In this document: positions 50,762-60,549 of the stretch, piece after piece
How positions within the stretch are numbered: the stretch's first letter is position 1
Layout: each line of letters starts with the position of its first letter
DNA from: Pterobdella sp. o SKG-2022
Taxonomy: Eukaryota; Annelida; Clitellata; Hirudinida; Piscicolidae
Length of the DNA stretch: 64,000 bases
Direction: 5' to 3'
Assembly (NCBI GenBank): GCA_964035795.1
Contig: OZ038327.1
Span: 2,931,822 to 2,995,821, forward strand
Translations under genes and position numbers: made by a program
The notes under the pieces: generated by a model
Told to the model about the DNA's origin: nothing
Databases searched by the model: none
Seen by the model: only the letters and a program-made list of their open reading frames with translations

Positions 50762-50875
50762 AATGTAAAGAAAACACACTGTGAAACAGCTACCAACTGT
50801 CGACTCACACGGGGTCGAACCCGGTATTTTTAGATAGTCTAAAGCTCTACTAGCTGAGCTATACGGTTCACACAA
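50762..50875 (-). repeat. tRNA-derived SINE copy
   Basis: On the minus strand: CCGTATAGCTCAGCTAGTAG (A box), GGGTTCGACCCCGTG (B box), then AGCTGTTTCACAGTGTG matching the body of the 23958 copy. The head is closer to a real tRNA than in the other copies, but it continues into the SINE body without an acceptor stem. Confidence 0.75.
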
Positions 50876-51469
50876 TCCACATCACCACTATTAAGACATG
50901 TTAAGCTACATAGCAACTTTCATAAGTTTAGTGTCCATAGTTTTCAGTTGAAAATATACAAACTATTTGCCTCTTCACATTCAAGAGGGAGATATTCTAA
51001 AGTTTAACGCTAGGAAAAACATAAAACAAAAAAGAGAAAAATGGCGACAACCATCAAGGAAGACCTGATAAAAAAAAATTTAAACTTGGAAGTAACAAAA
51101 ACCTAACACAGAACAAAAACTTAAAAAATGAAACTTTCCCGGGTAGTATAGAATTGTAAAACAAAGCTTGTGTGTGAAATGATGATAAATAAAAAGCACA
51201 TTTAAAATAACAATAAAAACAAGAAAAAATACAATAAAACTCCCTATATAACAACTTGTGAGTATCTAACAACAATAAGCAACAAAAACTAGTATTTACT
51301 ACCATGTCTGTATAATGCACGTGTTTACATAACGTACGTGTGAAAATCCTTAACATTCTAGAATAATTAGTATTATTATATTGTTGATACTGATAGTGTT
51401 CATTAACATTGAAAAAACAATTTTTGATGAGTTAGTATCATTAGTTATCTTTGCAAATACATGATTATC

Positions 51470-51760
51470 ATCATCATCATCATCGTTTTGTATTCGTCTC
51501 CATGCTAGCATGGGTTGCACATGAATCCATCCGAATAATGTATGCAATCAAAGAAGACGGATCTGAAGTAGAGATGGATGCAGCCACACCTGGAGTCTGG
51601 ATACAGTCAGGCATCCAGCTGATTGTTTCAAAGGTGGAAAGAAACGATGAAGGATGATAAAACCAGTTGCTAGAGTGTCTAACAGTGCTTTTGATTATGA
51701 TCGGAGAACAGTCTAGAAGATGCTCTACCACAAGGACAAAAAGACGTTAAACGGATAATA
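51470..51760 (+). repeat. Dispersed repeat with CATGCTAGCATGGGTTG, long copy
   Basis: Starts with a CATCAT run and TTCGTCTCCATGCTAGCATG, then continues with sequence richer in GC than its flanks, including GGCATCCAGCTGATTG and CACAAGGACAAAAAGACG. One frame is open for 68 codons (51451-51657), but this looks incidental. From memory it resembles a repeat family common in cephalopod sequence; not verified. Confidence 0.6.
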
Positions 51761-52538
51761 ATGATAATAATTAGCCATTTGTCAAACTGCCGTTGACTTC
51801 ATGAAGAACAAATCTAATAAAATCCATAAACAAAATTTAGTTATTTATTATTGTTATTTTTTAACCATTATTATTATTAATATTATTCATACTAACATTA
51901 CAGCAAATCAAATACAAATAATCTCATAAAAAGTATTTATCATTGCTATTTTTTTATCATTAGTTTTGTTTTTATAAGCACAATACACCTACCCTCATTT
52001 TTCTTCACCGAAATCAGTTAAAACAATCTCATAACAAAGCTTACTTAATTATTATTATTATTGCTTCATTAATTAACTTAACATATCTTTATTATTTTTT
52101 AAATTATTATTTTATTCATTAACTTATTGTATCTTTATCATTGTATTTTTTATTCCATTATTCATTAAGTTATTGTATTTTTTAATTATTTTTTTTTATT
52201 CATTATTATTATTATTGTTGTTTCTTTATTATTATTATTATTCTCTTTATTCATTATTATTATTATTATTATTATTCAGAAATAATCTTTGGGGTTTAAT
52301 GAAGAAGCCTTGTAGCACATGACTGATTTGTGACTGCATGGAAGAGTAGATGAATGAGATGGATGGATAAATGAATGAATGAGATAGATGGATAGAAAGA
52401 TGTAATGGGGGAATCGAACAGAATATAATAATCATCATCATCCTGTTCAAAGTCCATTTTTCTCAGCATTATAGTATCATCAATATCCTTATTATTATTG
52501 ATACTGATATCACCATTGTTAATATAATTATTTTAATT

Positions 52539-53434
52539 TTAATGAATATTTTTATTTTTATAAGCATTATCACTATCATCATCATAACTACAATACACCA
52601 ACCCTAGAAAGAGGTCATTTCTATTTCCCTGCTCATTGCTGTTATACATGTCAATATCCATACAGCCATTGTTGTAATGACTAGTTTTGTTGTTGTTATT
52701 ATAATGATAAACTTCATCATCATAGCGATTATTATTAAGAAATGTGTTGTTATGAGTGTTGTATGGTTGATGTTGAGGGTTTAATAAGCGTTGATTTTGT
52801 TTTTGGGTACGGAATAATGATTGTTGTGGATTGATTTCTTGTTGCATTTGTTGATTATTTTGATGTTGAAATTGTTGTTGTTCTGCTTGTTGCAGTTGAA
52901 ATTGTTGTTGAAAATTTTGAGCCTGAAACTGTGGCTGTTGATAAAATTGTTGCTGGTCATTCTGTTGTTGTTGAGGTTTTAGATGCTGATTTAGTTGAAA
53001 CAAGTGTTGTTCATGTCTATTTTGATGTTCGTGTAGTTGTTGTTGTTGCATAAAGTATTGTTTGTTGTGTTGTTGTAGAGGCAGTTTTACACCCTGATCT
53101 CCAAATCCCTGGTAAAAAATAAATAAAATGACTAATATAAAAAAAATATTAACAATAAAAACAAAAAATGTTAAAAATTACACCATAAATAGCATGGAAT
53201 AGATAGTTTTTGAATCTGCATGGCATAATGATCTTCTTTAGCCAAAGTAAATACTGCAAATTATTTGAACAATAAAGGTGATTTTAGCTTCAAATTTTTA
53301 CTTGTTAATGTTACTTTGTTAACAAAAAGCTTTGTACTTAATAAAATTACCTTTAGTGTTCAAATAATTTGCATGGAATAAAATAAAAAATGCGGAATTC
53401 TCACCATTTTTGTTCCAAAACACCTTTTCTTGCT
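52539..53434 (-). CDS. Gln-rich protein fragment, unknown
   Basis: Main exon 53108-52599, with an acceptor TTTTTTACCAG before GFGDQGVKLPLQQ and a possible donor GTGTAT at 52598. Without splicing it reads on to a stop at 52539. A small upstream exon 53434-53405 (SKKRCFGTKM, phase 0) fits. The protein is mostly Gln with His and Asn, ending RNDLFLGL. Non-repeat pieces such as SLFRTQKQNQRLLNPQHQPY and CMDIDMYNSNEQG suggest a real gene. It is on the same strand as TFIIB and upstream of it; the remaining exons are not found. No family recognised. Confidence 0.4.
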
Positions 53435-53724
53435 CTTAGGAAAATAGGGGACAAAAAAAATAAATTAAAATAACTATTATTGAAAAAATACATCATTTTA
53501 TTAATGTATTCAATTAATAATGAACATGTCATTCATAAGCATTTTGCCTCTGTTTCCATGCTAGGATGAAAATTTGATGCTTGCAAGAAGCCTAGTAGGC
53601 CTGAAAAGACTTGGAATGAGCTCATATTGAATGATAAAAGAAAGCTAGACTTGGATTGTGCGTATTCACTTGATTGCTCTGAATGGAAAGGCCAACTTTC
53701 AAAAAGCCCAACCCTTGGTAAAAA

Positions 53725-53775
53725 GAAAATAGGCTATAAAAAGGATTTGATTGATGCTAGCATGGGTTGGAAGGG
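53725..53775 (+). repeat. GGCTATAAAAAGGATTTG repeat joined to CATGCTAGCATGGGTTG
   Basis: AATAGGCTATAAAAAGGATT is followed directly by GATTGATGCTAGCATGGGTTGG. The first part recurs at 34763-34800 and, diverged, at 32357-32395. This copy shows that the two motifs belong to one element. Confidence 0.7.
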
Positions 53776-54002
53776 GTCTCATAGTGTATATTGTTATTAA
53801 TAATAAAATCATTACCATGAACACATCTGTATGGTCAGTCCTTCTTTTAGTTGCTTGTAGGAACATTGTTGTGCTGTGAGGGGGATCGTTAATATTTAGA
53901 TTGAAGAATATTTTTATTAAAGTATAAAATATATATAATTGAAAATGTTATATTGATAATGAAAAACTTTGCATTTTAACAAAAATTATTAGTGATTATA
54001 AA

Positions 54003-54076
54003 TAAGATGAACATACATTATCAAGTGGAGGTTCAAATATATTTGAACCTCCACTTGATAATGTAAGTTCATCTTA
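54003..54076. repeat. 74-bp near-perfect palindrome
   Basis: Two 37-bp arms abut with no spacer. The left arm starts TAAGATGAACATACATTATC and ends GTTCAAATA; the right arm is its reverse complement with a single mismatch (A/T at arm position 11). The inner 50 bp are perfect. Confidence 0.97.
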
Positions 54077-56509
54077 CAAAAAGCTTAGTGGAATAAAATA
54101 AACTTCCAAAAGTGTTTTCATTTGAATATTTACGTTTGGCTCAAAGAATTAAAATATATATATCAGTATTATATATATATTTTAAGAATATTTATGAAAA
54201 CTAATAATTTTTCTTAAAACATATATATAGACATTAAAGACTAATATTATTGATGAATAATTAATTATTGAGAGTTCATATTACAATGGATAATCATGAT
54301 TAGGATTTAATGATGATGGGGATGATTATTTGTCTTATTATGGGATTGAATACTCAAATTTAATCTTTACGGAAATTAACGAAAATTGGAGCTTTATTAT
54401 TATTGGGAATCAATTGAATTTATAAAAGGGACAAATGTAAATTCTGAAAACATAATTTTTTTTATAAGTGTTTTTATATGGTTTGATGATCAGCTGAATG
54501 TTAGATTAACGAAACATGTTGAATTGAACAATTTATTAAACAATATTCGTAGAAATTTAATACACCTTTCATTATTATTGTGAAAACTTTCAAGAATAAA
54601 TCATCTTACGAGCTATATTTTTTAAAGTCTGTTAAGGACAACTCAGAAAGCTTATGAATAAAAAAATAAAATTTTAAAAACTGTTTTGAAGTAAAAATAA
54701 TTAATGGAAAACATTAACTTATGGGTCAAAATTGAGAAAGATACCAAACTTTTTGGACGAGATCTAAGGGCGATAAAACAATTTAACTTTCGGAACTTTC
54801 CATGAAGCTAATAGATACATGAAACATAGATATATGCTGTTTTTCTATATTGCTTTCAAATTTATTACTATTTCTCCTAATTGAATAAAAAGTTTTAATC
54901 AAATTCTAATCGACCATGAAAATTCTCGATATTCACTATAAATCTTGTTGAATTTAGGTCAACCTTCTTCCTACTTCAAGCTATAAGTATGGCCATTCAG
55001 AGAGGAAATGCTTTCAGTGTGCTAGGTACTCTCGCAAGTTCAAAAAAATTAGAAATCTTTTATTTTTGATTATTACAAAAAATTTTGTTTATTTTTAAAT
55101 TTGACGGTTGAATAAAAAGTTTCCACTTAGGTTTAAAGATAGAAAAAACTACCTAAAAGTTTTAAAAACTCTAATTGAAATGAAATCCTTTGAAAAAATC
55201 TAATATTTTTTCTAATCAAATGTATAAATTCAATAAAACTGAAAGGTCGTCCAACCAATAATTCTCTGATTTCTCCAATGGAAGTGCATAAAATAGCAAT
55301 AAATAAAACAACTATATATAATAAAAATATGACGATACTGAATAAAATAGTGAATAAAAAAAAATATGAATAAGAATAAATATTAATCTAAAAAAATTTA
55401 ATTAAATTTGTAATGTTAATATATAAACTAAATAACTGAATTTTAAAGATATAAGCATATTGAAAATGAATTATACATTATGAAAATGAAGGATAATATT
55501 TTTTCCAAAAGTTGTAAATGAAATCTTGAATGTAAAAACTATAGGACCAAAAATTAAATTCAGGCTTGGCAAGAAAATTGATGACAATAATTTTTTTTTT
55601 TGATGTTAGTAATATGGAAAAAATTGAAATATTTTTAGGAAATATTCATTTCCAGCATAGATTAAAAAATATTGAAAAAAACTATTTTGTGAATACCTAA
55701 ATAAATTCTCCATTATCCTCATTATTATCTACGACTTTAGTGTTTTTGGTTAGCAATTACTTAAGAAGGAAATATGTGAAAGACCGCGAAAAAATAAAGG
55801 CAGAATTTTCGTGTATTAAAATAAATTATTACTATTGAAACTCCAAAAAAGAGAAACTGTGTTGGAAGAAAACAATGAAAAAATTTTTAAATAAATTTTT
55901 GAATAATAATAATAAAAATACTAATAGTTGAAATAATAATGAAAAACAACAAAAGTAAAAATAAGTGATCATATAGATAAAAATAATAATTACTATTAAT
56001 TATGAAAAAGGGCAAAGTTGAACTTAGCGAAAATTTCAGTTTAGATAGACAAATGTATTTAAGTTTTTTTCCCATTTATCAAAAAAAAAAGAAGAAATAA
56101 CTAAAAACTAATAAAACTACTGAAAAGGCTCCAATGATGTTGAATTGTCCTTGCTTCTACGAAAAGCTTGCCTTAACACGGGTGAATACACAAATGGGAA
56201 TAAAAGGAATAAAAACAAAAAAAAATAAATGGAAAAACATGAATAGGTTGTAAAAGGATACACTCTGGAAGGGAATTTTTAAATTATGCAAAAACTGAAC
56301 AAAAAAACATGTATTTAAATAAAATATGTTTGAAAATATATTTATAATGATTAGAAAATGGAAAAAAACGGAAATTTTATTTTAATCAAAAAAAATTCTA
56401 ATTTAAAAGTGAATTTAATTTCTGCGATTTGTCATAATTTTGAATAATTACTTAAAACTTCTAAACGAGTTATATATTATATAATTTACGTCCGGAAATA
56501 CAACCTGAG

Positions 56510-56538
56510 TAGTAGTAGTAGTAGTAGAAGTAGTAGTA

Positions 56539-56578
<40 letters not shown>

Positions 56579-56622
56579 AAGTAGTAGTAGTAGAAGTAAT
56601 AGTAGTAGTAGTAGTAGAATTG
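56510..56622. repeat. (AGT)n microsatellite
   Basis: AGTAGTAGT array with AGA and AAT interruptions, the same motif as the array behind the Rab27 stop. Confidence 0.95.
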
Positions 56623-57480
56623 GCAAAAATGCTTCCTTATTAATCTCTGGCAGACGACTTTTCACTAATAATATCTTAATTACAAGTTACAAGCGGTGCA
56701 TTTTATTTTTATTATTTGTCTTATCATGATTCTTTTTTATATTATCCATTTTTTATGTTATTTTTATCATTATTTTTTTTAAACTTTTTTATGCTTATGC
56801 ACTTTTTTTAATTCTTGCATTTTCAGTTATTCTTTGTTATTTTTTCGCGTATATTTATAATATAACTTCTCCGAGCTATTTATATATCTGGGCAATATAC
56901 ATATTGACTAAAATTTCAAAAACGTATTCACCCATCTATACATATTTCCTAGTACCCAACGTGTCAGCATATTATATATAAATGTACTTATAATTATTAA
57001 AGCTCCTATTAAATTTCGAAGTATATATTTATCTACAAAATTTATATCAATAGATGGGAGATATATATAGACATAGAATCATTATCATCACCAATGTTTT
57101 TGGTGATTTTTTATTCAAATTTGTTAATTTCACACTTTCTTAATACAGATTGGTGATTTATCACAAAAAAACAAACAATAATACAAATAATGAAAACTGT
57201 CACCTTTTTAGAGTAATCTTATGTTATAAATAAAATAAACAATCTCTTCATTGTTACTCTATGTATAACTATGTATGTGTATAATAACTTAGGTACGTGT
57301 GATAAAATACATCATTTTTTCTATAAGTAAGGTTTTTAGTGTGTGTGTCCATGGATGTGTGCGTCTACTTGTTTGTGCGTGTTTATACATAATTCTACAC
57401 ATGTATATACACATATACAGTTATGTATCTATCTCCATAAAATACATGTATGTGTGCGTGAGTTCACGGACATAGTTGCC

Positions 57481-57518
57481 TATATAACGAGTTTCCGCCC
57501 AAGTTTGCCATCTCAGTC
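57481..57518 (+). promoter_or_regulatory. TATA box and initiator for the peptide gene
   Basis: TATATAA at 57481-57487 and TCAGTC at 57513-57518. The initiator A is 34 bp from the first T of the TATA box, close to the usual spacing. TCAGT is the common protostome initiator. A short 5' exon from here could end at AAG/GTTTTA (about 57538) and splice to TTTTATTTCAG at 57881, 26 bp before the ATG. Confidence 0.5.
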
Positions 57519-57907
57519 CTAGTGATTCGGTTCTAAGGTTTTATTGTTATTTCTATTATTTCATTATTAATGTTATTATTATTATTTTTCTATTTTTATT
57601 ATTATCATTATCGTTATTATTATTATATTTTATTAATTTTTTTTATTATTGTTATTATTATTTCAAGTGTTACGAATGGAAATTAACATATTATATATTA
57701 AAGATAGTACAATGGTTGATAGGAGTAAAAACAAATTTCATTGAGATACAAAGCTTTTCGTTAACTAAGTAACATTTACAAGTATTCAATTGCAAATATA
57801 ATAAATAATGATAATTATGTAATAAATAATGATAATTAAACTAAAAATTTTGATAAAATGATTAAGAATTTTTTATTTCAGATTCTTTTCACAAATTAAC
57901 AATAAAA

Positions 57908-58818
57908 ATGGCGTCCAAGACTTCCTTTTCCGGCTGGCACGTGATGCTGTTTTGTTTGGTGTTGCTGACGTCACTAGCCTTGATCGAGGGGAGGTTTTAT
58001 GAAGTTGATGGAGCTGCCAAGAGAAGTTGGTTGTATGTGCGTGTGGGTTTGATTGTTTGTATGTGTGCATTTTTATGTGCATGTTAGTCTGCCTGAGTTT
58101 TTATATATAAGTATACTGTCAAACTCCACAAAATTACATATAAATTTTACATTGGTATGAAAAGAACATTTAAATAACACCAAAGATTGAATCATAATTA
58201 CTAAATAAAATATCTGTTTATTCAAACTTTCAATTTTTTGAAAAAAACATAGTTAAGAATATTGTCAACTGCCAATAAGTTTTTTCCATTGTTTTTTGTC
58301 AGTGGCAAGTGTTCTTATTTTATGCAAATCTTCCAAGTTATTTAAATTTATATTGAGAGATTTGAAGTCTTTTTGTAGAACGGACACTATTGTAGTTTTT
58401 GGTCGGCCTCGGGTTGGTTTGGTTGGAGCTTGCAAGTATGCATCCATTGATGAAATACAACATACATCTATCAAATACAAAAAATGTCTGATAATTACAA
58501 CTAAACCTATTAAATATAATAAATTTCCATTTAATACATCCTAATTAAACTTTAAAAATATCAATTGAAGATTCATACATTTATTTAAAAGAAAAGCTAT
58601 AATTTTCGATAAGTATAGCCTTATCATAAAACGTTAGCATCGTTAGTTTAATGTTTAATTACGATACAAAAAATACATAAGATGTCTCTAAACAACCTGA
58701 AGGTTTTAGAAGCGTTAAAACAGCACTAGAAAATCAAGATGGCGACGTTGATATTGAAAAAGTTCCTGTCGTCTGGATTAAGAAGAGGTTTTCAGAGTTT
58801 CTTGGAGGGAAGAAATAG
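57908..58818 (+). CDS. Candidate secreted peptide (neuropeptide-type) precursor
   Basis: Two coding exons, 57908-58032 (donor GTATGT, phase 2) and 58710-58818 (acceptor GGTTTTAG), give 77 aa and a TAG stop. The start context AAAATGGCG is strong. Residues 1-28 form a signal peptide with hydrophobic core VMLFCLVLLTSLALI. The rest is short and charged, with a KR at 38-39 and a KKR at 66-68, then FSEFLGGKK at the end. Cleavage at these sites would release RFYEVDGAA, a 26-residue peptide SWLSV...VVWI, and FSEFLG, amidated if the second Gly donates the amide before KK. This layout is typical of prohormones; I do not recognise the family. The intron contains a minus-strand LINE scrap. The splice is inferred from phase and signals only. 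Confidence 0.5.
58265..58480 (-). mobile_element. LINE 3' fragment
   Basis: The minus frame reads PTRGRPKTTIVSVLQKDFKS and then KKQWKKLIGS with a stop. RGRPxTTW-type tails ending in a Trp-Lys segment are typical of the C-terminus of LINE ORF2 proteins. Only this end is present. It lies inside the intron of the peptide gene. Confidence 0.7.
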
Positions 58819-59085
58819 GGATGTGCGGAAGATAATGAAGATAATTTTTAAAACTAATTTAGAAAATTAAATTTTTCCAAAAATATTTTTTTTTGAGATT
58901 TTTCAAAATAAAATGCTGGAATTTTTGAAATATTTGAAATAAAATTGTTATCCGCTTGAAATCCATATTTAAGAATCCATTATAACAGTGAAATAATATT
59001 GAATAGATTGATAATATCAAGCTCATTACTAAGACAAAACTGAGTCTCTTGATTCTCAAGTATATAGTTTTGGATTTCCTTAGTT

Positions 59086-59203
59086 TACCATTGCTTCCTC
59101 GTTACAACCATTTGTTTTCTATGGCTTACCATTGCTTCTTCGTTACAACCATTTGTTTTCTATGGCTTACCATTGCTTTCTCGTTACAACCATTTTTTCT
59201 CAA
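59086..59203. repeat. 41-bp tandem repeat, about 2.9 copies
   Basis: TACCATTGCTTCCTCGTTAC starts at 59086, with close copies at 59127 and 59168. The copies differ at only a few positions. Confidence 0.95.
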
Positions 59204-59470
59204 TTGAATTTAGTTTGTTCGTTTATTTGTATCAAACTACAAGGCCATTATACAAAAATAACAAATGCACAGACGTGTAAAAGTGGAATTCTGATCAAAA
59301 AGGTTAAAAGTTAACCTACATAAATATAAAATTGTATAAAAATGAATGGAATTTTTTTCCTCTACTAAGTTTCAGTTTTTCATTTTTTTCATTATTTCGG
59401 TCATAATTGGTAGATTCAGCGCTAAATAAACGCGCCAGGTTGAAAATAAACTCCCGCGCTAAATAATGAA

Positions 59471-59484
59471 TTTTGGCGCGAAAA
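59471..59484. promoter_or_regulatory. Consensus E2F-type site
   Basis: TTTTGGCGCGAAAA matches the palindromic consensus TTTSGCGCSAAA. It lies in a short GC-rich patch with two GCGCTAAATAA elements just upstream (about 59419 and 59456). No S-phase gene start is seen close by in this window. Confidence 0.45.
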
Positions 59485-59545
59485 CTTTAATCACACTATA
59501 TCACAGTTAGTACCCGGTCAAAAACAATAAGTATAACAACAAAAT

Positions 59546-59800
59546 TTGTATTTCTCTGTATTGAAGTGTTTTTCTTTGTATTCACCTGTATTTCTTTGTA
59601 TTAGTTTGTATTTCTTTGTATTAGTTCGTATTTCTTTGTATTCACCTGTATTTGTATTAGTTTGTATTTCTTTGTATTAGTTCGTATTTCTTTGTATTCA
59701 CCTGTATTTCTTTGTATTAGTTTGTATTTCTTTGTATTAATTTGTATTTCTTTGTAATAGTCTGTATTTCTCTTTGTATCAAGTTTGTATCTCTGTATTC
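59546..59800. repeat. GTATTTCTTTGTATTAGTTT minisatellite
   Basis: An array of GTATTTCTTTGTATT units with alternating spacers (AGTTT, AGTTC, CACCT). Units become irregular after about 59760. Confidence 0.92.
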
Positions 59801-60070
59801 AGTTGTAATTCTTCGTATTAAACTTCATTTCGATGCATATATTTGTATCTCTCCGTATCAGTCTTCATATCTTCAAACTTGTATCAATGCTCCTTTTTCT
59901 AGTGTTAGTTTGTATCTCTTCATGATATCTTGTATTTTACCATATTTTTATTGGTTGCTATTGATAATAGTTTTCTTCATTCAATTTTGTGTTTATTATT
60001 TTATTTTTTTTTAATAACAATTTTTACTCATTATTATTGTTTAAATTTATTATTCCAATTATTATTACCC

Positions 60071-60113
<43 letters not shown>

Positions 60114-60549
60114 TATTTCCATTATTATTATCACTATTATTTGAATCTGTTATTATTGCTATTATTATTTTTTATTATTAATATCATCATTATTTTCATT
60201 TTTACATTTATTAATATCATTATTGTTATTATATTATTATTATTATTATTATTTTTATTTTTATTGTTACTGTTATTTCAATTATTATTACTAGTATTAC
60301 TTTTATTATTATTATTGTTGTTATTTCAATTATTATCATCATTATTATTATTGATGTTTTTATTGTTTTGTTATTGCTCTTTTTGATGGTGATTATTTTA
60401 TATTTTTATCAGTGACGACTGTAAAATTATAATTTCAATCAAGTTTGGATGAATTATGAATATAAACTTTTTCAACTGAGTAATAATAATAATAATAATG
60501 ATAATAATAAAATAATAACAATAAAAAAATAAACAATAATAAAACTCAC

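Larger units (their letters stand above)
49882..52538. other. Region between TFIIB and the Gln-rich exon
   Basis: No clear gene. It contains a TATAGCGC...AAAGGCGCT motif near 50457-50505, typical of invertebrate SINE tails, a minus-strand tRNA-derived SINE (50762-50875), a dispersed repeat (51470-51760) and ATT-rich tracts (51840-52270). Confidence 0.65.
53435..57480. other. Long AT-rich intergenic region
   Basis: No exon seen in 4 kb. Contents: dispersed repeat pieces at 53535-53790, a 74-bp palindrome at 54003-54076 and an (AGT)n array at 56510-56622. The rest is AT-rich single-copy-looking DNA. Confidence 0.7.
58819..60549. other. Intergenic with tandem repeats and an E2F-like site
   Basis: Holds a 41-bp repeat (59086-59203), an E2F-type palindrome (59471-59484), an 18-bp-type repeat (59546-59800) and ATT arrays (60000-60400). 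No gene is identified. Confidence 0.65.

Noticed and set aside
50762..50875. Possible true tRNA gene on the minus strand
   Set aside because: Good A and B boxes, but no acceptor stem pairing and it runs into the SINE body.
51041..51106. Short ORF beginning ATGGCGACAACC
   Set aside because: Only 21 codons, with no signal peptide, domain or splice partner that I could see.
51451..51657. 68-codon ORF beginning with a His run
   Set aside because: It lies in a dispersed repeat and shows no known domain; probably incidental.
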